Source of the DNA: Auriscalpium vulgare
Lineage: Eukaryota > Basidiomycota > Agaricomycetes > Russulales > Auriscalpiaceae
Direction: 5' to 3'
Length of the DNA stretch: 64,000 nt
Assembly: GCA_019915015.1 (NCBI GenBank)
Contig: JAHBBC010000002.1
Span: 744,001-808,000 of the forward strand
Position numbers and translations under genes: made by a program. Shown piece by piece: positions 1-11,305 of the stretch; the stretch's first letter is position 1, and every line of letters starts with the position of its first letter. A model generated the notes under the pieces. The model was not told the DNA's origin, made no database searches, and saw nothing but the letters and a program-made list of their open reading frames with translations.

Positions 1-255
1 GCGTGAAGAACACTAATTGCAGTAAAGCCGGGAGCCGCTCAAAGTAATCCAATGTTTTTTTGCGGAATGTCTTGCGCTATCGTAAATCCTTTGTCATCCA
101 AATCGGCCGATGAGGTTGAGAACGAACCCAGTTATGTACGATGTCAGAGAATTGCCAGAACTCTTTTTTGCTGAAACGTCTGAGACCTTCAAGGCGGAAC
201 AGATCCGCCAGCCCCAGTTGATAAGCTCGCACGGTCAACGTGCGTTTATTTGTGA
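1..255. other. Left flank of transposon, no gene seen
   Basis: Host DNA left of the transposon. I find no open frame with recognisable coding features here. If the element is removed with one target duplication, this stretch joins directly to the sequence from 7133 onward. I recognise no gene across that joined junction either, so the insertion does not visibly interrupt a gene. Confidence 0.5.
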
Positions 256-263
256 GGTGTACT
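256..263 (+). repeat. Left target-site duplication (8 bp)
   Basis: The octamer GGTGTACT lies directly outside the left inverted repeat and recurs exactly at 7125-7132 outside the right one. A perfect 8-bp duplication is what P, hAT and Zisupton-type cut-and-paste elements leave, and its lack of any mismatch points to a recent insertion. Confidence 0.93.
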
Positions 264-295
264 AGGACCCCCGTAACTCACGCCAGGGGTATGAT
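264..295 (+). repeat. Left terminal inverted repeat
   Basis: It begins AGGACCCCCGTAACTCA and ends CCAGGGGTATGAT. The reverse complement of 7093-7124 is the same except for one C/T difference at position 18. The sharp end of the match directly at the target duplication fixes the element boundary. Confidence 0.95.
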
Positions 296-302
296 TTTCG
301 CA

Positions 303-439
303 CGGTAGCTAGACGGCGCTTTGCGCCGGAAGCTCTGAGGGGTCTGAGGTAGCTGGGGGCTAGAATTTGGGGCAAAAGTATGATCCTGATGGTGGTAGTT
401 AGGGGCGCGGTGAACCGATGTCTGATCACAGAGGTAGTT
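303..439 (+). repeat. Left subterminal GGTAG(C/T)T motifs
   Basis: Four copies of the heptamer GGTAG(C/T)T start at 304, 348, 394 and 433. Three more start at 6996, 7035 and 7071 inside the right end, all in the same orientation rather than mirrored. Clustered short subterminal motifs are known as transposase-binding sites in several DNA transposons; that role here is inferred. Confidence 0.5.
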
Positions 440-615
440 GGACTAAGTACTGGCGGCAGAAGATTTTGACCCCATAATTACCGGTATAATTCGTACAAGT
501 TGAGACATTAGGTAGAAATTTACGTGGCCTGCTGCGTACGACATTCTACGACAACGCCTCGGACCGAACCTGCTTCTTCTGTGCAGCGCATCACCCTCGC
601 AGCCATCCCGGCATC

Positions 616-3600
616 GTGCCAATGGATGAGTCCATCACAATCTACAACGACGATGAAATACCTATGTTCCGTCCCGAATTATGGATCTCGCAAGGCAAAA
701 GCTATCCCCAGAACCCACCGCCGGAGCTGCTGGCCTACATCGAGCAGCTCCTCAGGATTCCCAACGCTCCCGAGACTTCTTTGCTCCCCAGCGGCACCGA
801 GGATGTTCATTCCTTCGTATCTACACCACTCCCTCGTCGCGATCAGCAGCTCATACACCCCTCAACCAAAGCTGTTTTTAGCCATGACGTGGCAGTCTTC
901 CCCATAACCACACTTACAAAATCACGAAGCCTTCCTACGGATGCCTTCGTGGACAAGCTTGCTGCACTCGCACCGCAGGCCATCCTGGATGGCGCACAAT
1001 CAATCATGGACCCACGATATGCAAGTGGTGCATCCCCGCTGTGGATGATCACTTACTGGCAACGGATGCGTACGGTCCTCCTGGCACAGGAGACGTGGAC
1101 GGCGAGCGTGCGGTGGCTGCTACAAGTCGCTGACGGTTCTATGGAAAGCGAACGCACTGTTGCTCTTATCCACTCGCTTCCCTGGCGCCAGCAACTCATG
1201 ATACCCGGTGCCGCCACATTTACGACAACATCAGCCCTTGCTCCGCTGTTATCAGACGGCCTTCTCACCGACACCATCGTTGACATGATGCTCATGTGGT
1301 TGAGAAGCCGCGTTCGGAGCACGCCAGGAATTGCCAACAACTTCGAGATCGCCGGACACGAGTTCTGGAATGCAATTTCAAAGATCACAGTAATAGAAGA
1401 CCTGTTCCCCGACTCACCTCGTTACCTCAAGAGAATTGAAGACGATCTGCGCACCCATAGGAAGGTACTCCTCTTCCCTGTTTTCCTCGCCAAATACAAG
1501 CATTTTGTTGTCGTGAAGATCGACGGTCAAGCGGAAACAATATCCTATGGTGAGTACGTTACTATGTCGCCAATGGGAATGCAATCTTACCATTCCTGTG
1601 AAACAAGGCGACGGCCTTTACCATCAGGGACTGCGCCTGCCTAAAGACATCGAGAAGAAATTGCTCTGGTGGACGCGTGTCAAATTCGGCATTGAGTACA
1701 AGTGGGAGGGACAGTCGCTTACGACAGCGAGACAGACAGATCACGTATCGTGTGGCGTGATCGCCGTGAATGCGGTCGCACACGAAACACTGGGCTGGCA
1801 GCTTTGGGATGATTCAAGGCGCCACGTCGAACGGTTGGCGTGGTTCGAGAGGCTCGCTGCCGACCATATTCAATCGGTACGCTATATTTTGCTCATTAGC
1901 GACATGAGGACGACGATACTCAGGTGCTCTGCGCAGGTATCAAGTCATCAGCGACGGTCTGATGCTGTGACAGGCGGCGCCGGACGCGATGAGCCTGTTG
2001 CGCATCATATCCCTCGCGGGATGGCCCACCTTCTAAATCCTCAAGCTTCCGAACCCGGCGAGTCGACCAGAGATGCTGAATGTCTACTTGAAGGATTCAG
2101 TCCAGAGGTGGAAGAAAAGCAGATGGGGCGACGCGGAGACATGGACGAAGGCAGCAAATACGATCCGTCAATTCCACCTCTGTCAATGCCACCTTCTCCT
2201 ACATCATCATATTCAGTACTTGCATCTGCTAGTGGCTATGACAGCGACTGCGACGACATACCTATGCCCGATACCACCGATACCAGCTGCGCATACGGCC
2301 GGTCGTTGCTCTCTCCATCCACTGTCGACGATGATCTCCCACCAGTTCCGCGTGGTGGAATGCTGGACCAGGATGGGCCTGGCAGTATCACAGAATGGAG
2401 AAGCCATTTGGAAAATGGGACTTCTGATGCTGCGTCAATGTCGTCAAGAAGGGTGTCGTCGGTGGGAAGTGAGGCGGAGGATTGCGCATCCGATGGAAGT
2501 CGACTGTCAAGGGCATCTAAGAAGATCATCAGTTCCATTGGGACGACACTGAAGGCTGCGCGGGGCTTACTGAAAAGGCGGAGGAAAGGGAGCTCGAGCG
2601 CAGACGACAAGACGGCTGCGAGCGCGAGTGAAGCAACAAGCGCTCAATCTGACCACGACTCAGAGGCTCAGGCGCCTATCCATCCTGCAAAACGCACACG
2701 CACTGTCCCTGGGCCCATTCATCCGTTCTTCGCGCCCAAGGGAAAGAATAAGGATGTCATTGCTACCGTGTCTGCAAGCACCGCAAGCGCTGATGTTGGG
2801 CCATCGTCTGGAGCAATCAGCACGCGCCTGGCCAATTCCTTCGTCAAACGCGGTAGGGACGACAACTCAAAGGCGTATACCAAATTCAAGGAGAAAATCC
2901 TTGCGCTTGACGACATGGCCGAGTTCTGTCTAGACGATGTTCGGAAGGTCCGATGCTCTCGATGCAACAAGTACATGCTTATGACTGGGGCGTATCACAC
3001 CAAGGCATTCAAACAGCACCAGAAAGTTTGCAAGGGCACAATGCGATCACATACACTGGGCCACATCTGGGCATCAACCTCATCGACGCAGGCCCCCGCT
3101 CCGAGAATGATAGATCGTCCTTGTTTCGGACTTCGCGCAGCAAAATACGCTCGTGTGCGTCAATATTTGGAGCGCACACCATACGGCGGGGGCGGCGGGC
3201 CTTCCCTCGCCGATTTGGCGTTAGAGTTGTATTCGGCACCAGATTATCGTTCGTTGGATAAGGCCAGAAAGCAAGTAGTCGACACGGAGCAAGAGCATCG
3301 GTGGCAGTGGAAGAACTATCGGTCGCCTCCCCTTCATGTCCTTGCGACAGATTGTCTTCGCACTGTAAGGGTGCCGGAAGAGTCAACTGAGGATGTTACT
3401 TGTGTCAACTGCCTCGCTCTGCTGCATGTCCACGTATTCCAGAATGCGACTCGCAAGCCAGTCCCCGAGCCTAAGAATCGCCGCTTCACCCCCAATCATG
3501 CTCAGAAAGACGACATACAGGCCCTCCATCGATATGCTCTTACTCATCCCGACCTTGCACCTCTTCTGGAGGCATACGAAGATGTCAGTAGCTTCAAGTT

Positions 3601-6600
3601 CATAGTATCCCACGTTACAGCTTCTGATCATTGTCTGCACAGAACCCTCATAGTGCATGCCTAGTCTTCGCAAGAGGCGTTATCGAGGGCAAGCATGGCA
3701 ATTCCTTGTTTGTCGCCTTGATGAACGATCTCGTCAAGAAGAAAGATTTAGAAGAACGAGGTGTCCCTTTGAACGGCATGCGATATTCAGCCATGACATT
3801 GGAGTGGGCGCAAATTATCCACGTCTTAAGCCCGCGAGCATATGAATCCATGATGAATGTGCTACCCGTACCCGCAGAACGGACACTCCAGTCAGTGTTT
3901 ACAAGATTGCATTGATACAATTGACTGATAAATGACCCGAAGGAAACGTCGTGCGCACGAAGTGCAGTTTCCCATCGGCATCACAGAGGCAACATTTGAA
4001 TTTATCTACGAACGGCTGAAATCATTGGACTACCTTGTGGGTCCCGTTGGCCTCGCATGTGATGATACGAAGCTGCTAGAGTCTTTGAGGCCTCACTGGG
4101 ACCCAATACGAAAGTGCTACGTGCTTCTAGGGAGTCCTGGCGATCCCGTCGTCGTGAGCGACATCAACACACTCGATGCCCTCATCCGCACCAGGAAGAT
4201 CGAGAAGGCTAAGAAGGTATGAGTTCTACGAATACTTCGGAGGCATGCAGCTCACCGACACATGCCAGATACGCGTATGGACCCTCCAGATCCCTCTTCC
4301 CGGCGTTCCGACTATCGTCGTTGCGGCGCTCCCTATCTCAGAGTCAAACTCGGCGGAGCAACTGTTCGTCCACCTGGAATTAATATTGAATGGCCTTCTC
4401 TCCCGCAAGATCAACGTTGTATCCTACGCCGCAGACGGCACGGCTGTCGAGCGCTCCCTTCAACGTCTCCTGGTCGCTCACGCCGTTGCGTACATTGACT
4501 ACACCCTCAGGCACCCTATTCGCTCACATCGTGACATCAACCTCCACATTCCTCTCATCGGCGCAGGGCGACAGCCTGTCGCACTCATTCAAGATTCGAA
4601 CCATGGGCGCAAGACGTACCGGAACAACGCATTCTCAGGTGCCCGGATACTTACTTTGGGCAGCTATACGACGTCGTACAGCCACTTCCGCCTTGCAGCA
4701 ATTGAAGCAACAGGGACATTGTTTCGGAGGGATGTCGAGAAACTTGATCGACAAGACGACAATGCTGCGACCCGTCTCTTCTCCGGTCATACGCTAGCAT
4801 GGTTCACCAACGAGCATCGTGAAATGGTCGGCTCGATTATCTACCTCTTTGTGTTTGGAGAGCTCGTGGATGCATACCAGAATCGATCGATCCCAATTAT
4901 CGAACGTGTTCGCATGGTGCTGCGTGCGCACTTCTTCATGGAAATGTGGACCGACTTCATGGACATCGCGGGCTACCGAAAAGCTCAACACTTCATATCT
5001 CCCGAGGCACGCGACATCACAAACTTCCTAGTCGTTGGTTTCCTTCAGTTGGTGATCATCTATCGGGACCACCTCGACGGCAGATACCCATTGCTGCCCT
5101 GGCTTCTATCAACCGAAGTCTGTGAGCATGTCTTCGGCATTTGTCGACAGCTTGTGAAGGACTTCACCTTGCAAGACTTCTATCATATGATTCCGAAGCT
5201 CTCAGTCCGCTTGCGCGAGCATCTCTTCCTTGCAAAGACATCTGAGGGCAAGGAAAGAGCGAATGGATACAATCATACCTATACCGACAATCGACATCTC
5301 GACCTCCATGCCCTCTCCACATTCCCTTCTGATCACGACATTGAGCAAGCAACACAACAGGCCCATTCGGAGGCAGCGAATCTGTGGGACGCTCTCGTAC
5401 TAGACCCGGATTTTCTGGACAAATTGCAGAATCAAGCTCACCGTGTTCGCGCATTCCCATCGTTGTCGAGTTGGTATTCGCAGGAGGCTTGGGATGCAAT
5501 CTATGGCCAGTCCGATTCCGAAGACGAGGGTCCTGAGATGGACGAAGACGAGCCCGAGATGCTCCAGATTGAAAATGGGTTGAAGAAGGCAGAGAATGCA
5601 GACGGAGTTGGTGCGGTCTTCGACCAGCAGTTGAACGATTTGACTTGCGCAGCAGCTGCCTTATGCGTCCAGAGCACTGTCGACATGTTCGTGTTTTGTC
5701 CTCCTCTCACCGCCGATAGATCTTACAGAGTCTAACCCTCACATTACTAGACTGCAATTGCCTGAAGACACAGCGGATGCAACACGCAAAGACGCTGCAC
5801 ATATAGGGAAGATCCTCGCCCAGTCGCTCCCTGCTGTGTCCGACCCCGACGAGCGCAGGACCTTCCAGGACACAGTGATCTCTGCTGAATTCGATCTCGA
5901 ACAGCTCGCAGTCATCCGCCGGTCGCATCATACCAGACAGGCTGAGAAAGGTGTCCGAACAAAGGCCTTCAAGTCCTCGGAAGATCTACCACCTTCCTCT
6001 GATAACGGTCCACCCGCCCAGTCAACGCTCTCCGAGAAAAAACGCCTTCTGCAGTTGGTCAAGGATGTTCTCAAGCGTCAAGAAGAGCGCGGTGTTACAG
6101 AGCGCGGTGTTACCACGGGCGCGGGTCGGTCGATGCGCTGGCGGCAGCCAGCTGCGGGCGGTCGAGACGGAGCAATCAACGGCGAAGAAGCTGTTGCTCC
6201 TGCACCAGGGACGGCTGCAAACGCGGCTGAGGTCGCTGCAAATGCATCGTATCAGGTGCGTCTGCTAGTGTTGTATGAGTGCACATACATGGTATTGACG
6301 TCCGCCAGGCTGAACGGAGGCGAGCAGCGATCTTCGCAAAGCATCACGTCCCCAAGGTCGCACACTCGGCCAATGTCACGCCGCTCAAACACCTCTACGC
6401 TGCTCACACTGGCATGCCGCCTTCTTATGGCTTGGTTCTTGTTGATGAGGCAATCTGCCTTGCAGAAGGTGCGTCGTAATCTTCAACATGACTCGGCATG
6501 CGCTGATGGCTGGTTAGTCCTGACCATGTACGAGAAGTCGGCCGGTAAGAACGGCAAACATGGTTGGGCTTCGGACACGTCTCGCATCACCGCTCTTTCT

Positions 6601-6885
6601 TACATCGCTGTGAGACTGTTCAAGCCGGTCCGACACAACCAATTCTCCCTCGCCGATCCTAGCAAGATCCCTCGGTTCGCCTTCCTGAAACCGTCCTACT
6701 TCCTGTATGCCCTCGACCATCCCCTCCAAACCTCGGGCTCAACACTAGCTTTGGTAAAATCTGATGGCGCGTGCTATGTCGCCCTCAAGCAGAACGTCGC
6801 GAATATCGCTCGTGCTATCAAGGAGCTTAGTGGGAGGGTCAAGGCGGGTCTTGAACAGGCGGGTGACGATGAACCAGATGAATAG
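616..6885 (+). CDS. Ulp1 protease - zinc cluster - P-like transposase fusion
   Basis: Exons 616-1549, 1608-3583, 3643-3890, 3943-4216, 4269-5686, 5751-6255, 6309-6468 and 6518-6885 join in phase (5883 nt, 1960 aa) with introns of 49-64 nt. The N-terminal part is a C48/Ulp1-type cysteine protease: His296 in KHFVVV, Asp313 in YGDG, Gln354 and Cys360 in QTDHVSCG. Residues about 400-740 are Ser/Pro-rich. A CxxC...H...C zinc cluster lies near 761-786. The C-terminal half carries three acidic motifs in the order expected of a P-type RNase H-fold transposase: CDDTKL (Asp1093/1094), SYAADG (Asp1200) and EHVFGICRQ (Glu1430), with an IQDSNHGRKTYRN stretch between the last two. The gene is intact and lies inside perfect element ends, so the element could be autonomous. 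It should move the element and may act on SUMO-type conjugates; both are inferred from domains. The acceptor at 4268 was preferred to one at 4250 because it gives a normal intron length. Confidence 0.82.
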
Positions 6886-6995
6886 GTCAGTTTGACAGGC
6901 CTCTGCGCATCCGTAGTACATCCCCTCCTGCCTGCACGCAAAGCGGAGCTTTTTACAATAAACTACGATTTTTTTGAAGCTATGATCCTATCCGT

Positions 6996-7077
6996 GGTAG
7001 CTACGGACCCCAAACGGAGGTCTGAGGGGCGAATGGTAGCTGGAAGGGGTCGCGAGCCGCAAAAAAAAATGGTAGTT
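6996..7077 (+). repeat. Right subterminal GGTAG(C/T)T motifs
   Basis: Three copies of the same heptamer as at the left end start at 6996, 7035 and 7071. They lie in direct orientation relative to the left copies, among A-rich runs just inside the right inverted repeat. Confidence 0.5.
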
Positions 7078-7092
7078 GACCCCGTTTGGCGG

Positions 7093-7124
7093 ATCATACC
7101 CCTGGCATGAGTTACGGGGGTCCT
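7093..7124 (-). repeat. Right terminal inverted repeat
   Basis: The reverse complement starts AGGACCCCCGTAACTCATG and matches the left repeat at 31 of 32 bases. Confidence 0.95.
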
Positions 7125-7132
7125 GGTGTACT
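7125..7132 (+). repeat. Right target-site duplication (8 bp)
   Basis: GGTGTACT, identical to 256-263 and directly abutting the right inverted repeat. Confidence 0.93.
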
Positions 7133-7848
7133 GCGACCAGAAAAGCGCCCGCCGTACCGGCCAGACCATACTGCCCATGCTGTCAGCGTAAATCTAAAAC
7201 AATCGGAGGCGGGACAGACCAAAATCAGAGCTATATCATTCCGAGGCGACGGGATGACTGCCCGATTGACTAGAGTGTTGATGGTGTCATCCGCAACTAC
7301 GTGACGGTGATTTGCGTCTGCGTGCGAGAGCCGGCGCTCAGTGAGGCTGGCGAGATATGATCTTTTTGGAATCCGGAGACCACCAGCCCGGAAGCCTGAC
7401 GGGAGTTGGGAACTCAGAGGCCCGGTCGCAGTCGCAGAATGCAATGTGCGCGACAGAGACCTGAGCATGTTACGAGGGTATGCCGGTACGAACGACGATG
7501 CTTCCGAGTCACGTCTGGGTCCACTTGTCGGTAGGTAGGAAGACGCAAGCCCTCGGCATGCGGCAGCGCACGTACGTGTTCGTGGCAAGTCGCGAAGGGC
7601 AAGCAGGGTCCGCACAAGCGGCCCGCGCCGCATGGGAGCCAATTACATATATAAGTGTCCAACTCATGACTTCGCCGACATGTCGACATCTGATCTTACC
7701 TTCATCCCAACACTCTACAATCATATATGGCCGTAGGCAGCTGGATTGAACCATCGCCTCTTCACACTCAGTTCTGCCGGGTTGGAGGCTCACTGCTGCT
7801 TAGCGCTCAGTGCACGATCGAAGTTTCCACTCGACATGCACTGTCTCC

Positions 7849-7950
7849 TACCACTGGACCTCCGCTTCCCACTGATCCACGCGCCTCACCGAGCCTAAAA
7901 AGCTCACTACCTGGCGCCCCCAGAACGCATACACGGCCGCCACCATGCTG
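7849..7950 (+). pseudogene. Decayed copy of methyltransferase exon 1
   Basis: This stretch repeats, with point changes and an indel, the first-exon segment at about 9640-9745 of the METTL21-like gene. Translated pieces such as TEPKKLTTWRPQNAY match TEPTKLTTWRPENAY of that gene. The copy has a stop between the matching blocks and no downstream exons, so it is a fragment left by partial tandem duplication. The rest of 7133-8085 shows no gene. Confidence 0.7.
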
Positions 7951-8085
7951 CCCCCTTCCCTCCGTGCTGGACAGAGGCGCGCCGCTCCGATGCTCGTGAG
8001 CGACGCGGGCAGCACTTCCCACCAAATAATGTCCATCGTCCGAATGGCGTCGAAGCCAAGTCGAAGCGCCCGCGCTCGGAAGCAT

Positions 8086-9060
8086 TCAGATGGCAAAGGT
8101 GCATCTCAGCCCGCAATGATCACTCCACGGGATCCAGGAAGGTTCCTCGCCTGGCCTGGGCACCTCAATAAGACCAGGGCGGACCACGTCCATTTCCTGC
8201 GCCTTCAAGCCCATCATCGCAACCTTGTCCAACCTGCCCCCGGGCCGCGATCCGCCCCGCCGTTGCCCGCCGACGCCCCAGGTAGCTCCAGTACGGTCTG
8301 CCCTCCCATGCAATTCCACCCACGCATCTATCAGTCCGTTCTTGTCGACGAGTCCGTCATCCTCGGGGCTGATGGCGTTGAAGTCGCCCGCGATGATCCC
8401 GCCGTTGCATCCAGGCTCGTGGAGGACGTTGGCAAGGATTTCCATTTGCTGGGCGCGATAGTGCAGCGTGTCGCCCAGCGAGTCGAGATGGACGTTAATG
8501 AGACGGAAGAATGCGCCCGGCGCGGTTGGGGAGACGATATCGACACACAGTGCATCCCTCTTGTACTTGCTCGGGAGTGGCACGCGGGCGACGCGCCCGA
8601 GCATGAAATTTTCCCCTCCCTGGACCCCTTGGCCTTGCTTCTGCAAATGGAGGCTGTCGGCAAAGCGCTCGCTGGACACCAACGTCATGGTCACGAAGGG
8701 CACGTCCTCAAATAATCTTGTTTGGTCCTCAGCGTCAGTCGCCAGGAAGGCAGCGCGCACTCGCGCATCTTTCAGGAGAAAGGCCCGGACGAAAGGCGTG
8801 ACTTCTTGAAGAAAGATGATATCAGGAGACTTCGGTCCCTCGAGGATATGGTCTAGGATGAGATTGGCGCGCGAGACAGGCCGCGAGGAGAAGCCGTCGA
8901 TGTTCCATGATATGAGAGAAAGACTCTGCGTGTCGATGTTCCGTGGTGTGAGAGAATTAGAAAGCCCTGCATTTCGCAAAGGCCTGGATGCCCAGCGTTG
9001 CGTTGAGCGGTTGAATGCAGAAAGAGTACGCCGCTGGAGACTGTGAGTGCTAGTGACCAT
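8086..9060 (-). CDS. TDP2-like endonuclease/exonuclease/phosphatase protein
   Basis: A single uninterrupted exon of 324 codons. The family motifs appear in order: SWNIDG (Asn53), FLQEV (Glu86), NVHLDS, GDFNAI and near the end SDHCGL, which together form the metal-dependent active site of the exonuclease-endonuclease-phosphatase fold. The WNIDG and LQEV spacing resembles tyrosyl-DNA phosphodiesterase 2, which removes topoisomerase II or other proteins from 5' DNA ends; substrate is inferred. The start at 9060 was chosen because it sits in a good ACCACCATGG context, although the frame stays open to 9237. The first 45 residues are basic with few acids and could be a mitochondrial presequence. 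Confidence 0.85.
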   Translation of the reverse strand: MVTSTHSLQRRTLSAFNRSTQRWASRPLRNAGLSNSLTPRNIDTQSLSLISWNIDGFSSRPVSRANLILDHILEGPKSPDIIFLQEVTPFVRAFLLKDARVRAAFLATDAEDQTRLFEDVPFVTMTLVSSERFADSLHLQKQGQGVQGGENFMLGRVARVPLPSKYKRDALCVDIVSPTAPGAFFRLINVHLDSLGDTLHYRAQQMEILANVLHEPGCNGGIIAGDFNAISPEDDGLVDKNGLIDAWVELHGRADRTGATWGVGGQRRGGSRPGGRLDKVAMMGLKAQEMDVVRPGLIEVPRPGEEPSWIPWSDHCGLRCTFAI

Positions 9061-9507
9061 GGTGGTGTGTTGATAGTAATTGGGTGGTAATCTGAGCGAT
9101 GGGCGACGTCGGGCGACGTCGGGCGGTCGGCCGAATTCTGGTAGTGGCCTGTCCGCCGTCGCCCTCGTGAGTGGCCGCAAGAAACGTGGACTCGGAGGAC
9201 CTACTCTTGGCAGATACCGGACCAAGTCCAGCTTCACCGGAGACCCGAACGTCCATGCTTGTCAATGTCACGACGTCGGACGTATCGGACGACCTAAATT
9301 CTAATGCGCCGCAAGGGCGTGAGAGTCTCCGCTTTGCCGACATCTCGACATTGGCACAATCTGATCTTTTTCGCCCACTGTTGTAGCACTGGTCCGCAAC
9401 CGATTATAGCTAGGTCACAACAACTTCACCTCTCCCCTCAAGGCCTCGAGTTTGGGATTCAATTGGCTAACAACCCTTTGCCAGCGCACGATAGACCAAC
9501 GAACAAC

Positions 9508-10932
9508 ATGTACTACTACCTCTCCTTCCTCCGACCACCACCCACCACCAGCAGCCCCGGCGCACCCATCACCATAACCCCGCAAGTCTCCAACGACCTG
9601 CGCACCGAGCCATACCCGTCCTCGCTCGACATTTTTTACTACTGGACCTCCGCCTCCCAATCCTCGCGCCTCACCGAGCCTACAAAGCTCACCACCTGGC
9701 GCCCCGAGAACGCGTACAAGGCCCTCACCGTGCCGCCCCCTACCAGCCCTTCCAAGCGCGGAGTGCGGAACGCCAGCACGGACACAGAAGCGTGCCTCAT
9801 GCTGACTGCCCACCGCGCGCCCGACGCGTCGACGATCGACCTGCGCGCCGACGTCGGGAAGCACCCGCTGCCCGTCTCGTCGCTGCCCGTGCGCTTTACT
9901 GCAAAATCGGGGCCGGGGAAAGCAGCCAAGCAGGAGGCAATCGTGCGCGCGTTCCGCGTGAACGACGGGGCGGAGCTGCGCGTGAAGGAAATGACGTCGT
10001 TCGACCTCGACAAGGTGAGCATTTATTCGTGTTGCGCAGGCGTCGGTGGATGTGCTGACGGACGGTAGCGACGCTGTCTTCGCAGAAACTGTGGGACAGC
10101 GGGATAGGCTTGAGCGCATGGCTCGCGCAGCTGAGCAGCACGGACTGGCGCGCATCCCTCGGCATCGATGTGGGTGATGATATCCTGGTGCAAGAGATCC
10201 GGCGCGTGCTGTTTGATGCAGAGGAGTGCGATGCGATTGAGCTAGGTGAGCTGCGCTGGTTTTCCTTCGCGATATGCGCACTCACTCAGCATGCAGGTGC
10301 CGGTACAGGGATGGTTTCTCTCGTCCTCGCCGCCCTGCGTTCCTCGACCCCACCCCCGTTTGACTCCAGCGCAGACGTAGACAGCCCTCGTCGCCACACG
10401 CGTATCCTATCCACCGACCTCCGTACGCTACGCATGCGCAGACCCACCCCAATCCTCGCTGACTGCTCTCCTAGCCTCCTCCATCGAGTTGATGGAACAC
10501 AACATCTCCCTCAACGCATCTCTTTTCCCCGGTGCTCCGCCCACCGCGCTCACCCTCGACTGGGACGCTCCCCTGCCCGCCTCAGTCCTCTCCTCCGGCC
10601 CGCCGCATATAATCATGTACGCCCTCGCTCCCACATTGACATGTGAGCGCAAAATTTGAACGCACAAACGCAGCATGGCCGACGTGACCTACAACACCGC
10701 GTCCTTCCCCGCGCTCCTGCGCACGCTCTCCGCGCTGCTGGGCAGAGGCGCGCCGCTCGTGCTGCTCGCGTACAAGGAGCGCGACCCCGCGGAGCGCGCG
10801 CTGTGGGACATGCTCGCGCGCGATGCGGGCGTCGTGCTGCAGCGCGTCGGCACGCACGCGGGGGCGGGCGGGCAGGCGGTCGAGGTGTGGGCGGGGCGCA
10901 GGGCGCAGGGGTGGACGGCTCCAGTGGTGTGA
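9508..10932 (+). CDS. METTL21-family protein methyltransferase
   Basis: Five exons (9508-10014, 10086-10245, 10297-10422, 10475-10616, 10674-10932) give 397 aa in frame. The Rossmann-type AdoMet site is ELGAGTG (residues 221-227), followed by STDLPSSIELMEHN with the acidic ribose-binding Asp, and the post-motif block IIIMADVTYNTASFPALLR typical of the Methyltransf_16 group. Members methylate lysines on chaperones, elongation factors or similar proteins; the target here cannot be told. The donor at 10617 was preferred to the stronger-looking one at 10643 because only it keeps the frame into MADVTYN. A decayed copy of part of exon 1 lies upstream at 7849-7950. Confidence 0.88.
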
Positions 10933-11305
10933 TACAGCAGAGGCAGATGATGCAAGAATACTCAGAGCCGACGAGGCAACCGATGTAAATCAACGTTTTA
11001 ACACCTGCAGGGAATCGCGACGTTCTCCGGCTCGTGCTTGCTTGCCTGCTCCCAGGACACCGCTGGCAACCGCTCTACAGTTCTCAATCTGAAACCTAGA
11101 GCAGTTGTAAATTATGCGAGATTATCGTACTGGAAAATGCATGTGTAGCTGTGCGCAGGAGCATCTGTGCGTATATGCGTGTGGTGGCTAGTGTCTATGC
11201 GAGTAACAAGAAAGTCTATGTACATCAAAGTCAATGCGATCGTATGCAGGTCGTAGCCAAGAACTGTATGTATACCTAAAGCACCCCCTCAACCATGATC
11301 AAGTA
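10933..11305. other. Convergent 3' intergenic region, no gene
   Basis: Space between the convergent ends of the methyltransferase and the aspartic protease. No open frame with coding character was seen. It probably holds the two 3' untranslated regions. Confidence 0.6.

Larger units (their letters stand above)
264..7124 (+). mobile_element. Complete P-like DNA transposon with Ulp1 domain
   Basis: A 6861-bp element bounded by 32-bp terminal inverted repeats that match at 31 of 32 positions and by a perfect 8-bp target duplication. It holds one long gene (616-6885) on the plus strand whose eight exons close in frame with no internal stop. Repeat length (about 31 bp) and duplication length (8 bp) fit the P superfamily, as does the order of acidic motifs in the protein. 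The KDZ class (Kyakuja/Dileera/Zisupton), common in basidiomycetes and often carrying Ulp1 domains, was considered, but I do not see its usual motifs. Classification is inference; the boundaries are read directly from the sequence. Confidence 0.9.

Noticed and set aside
4217..4250. Shorter intron 4 of the transposase (acceptor at 4250)
   Set aside because: It is also in phase, but would be only 34 nt, against 49-64 nt for the other introns of the gene. The acceptor at 4268 was preferred.
264..7124. Assignment of the transposon to the KDZ superfamily
   Set aside because: KDZ elements are common in basidiomycetes and may carry Ulp1 domains, but the transposase half here lacks the KDZ-type motifs I would expect, and its acidic motifs fit a P-like order better. 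A profile search could overturn this.
7945..8715. 256-codon plus-strand frame
   Set aside because: It is antisense to the TDP2-like gene, which has full catalytic motifs.
10617..10673. GTGAGC donor at 10643 in the methyltransferase gene
   Set aside because: It is the stronger-looking donor, but leads to a stop three codons into the last exon. The GTACGC donor at 10617 keeps the frame and the motif IIIMADVTYN.
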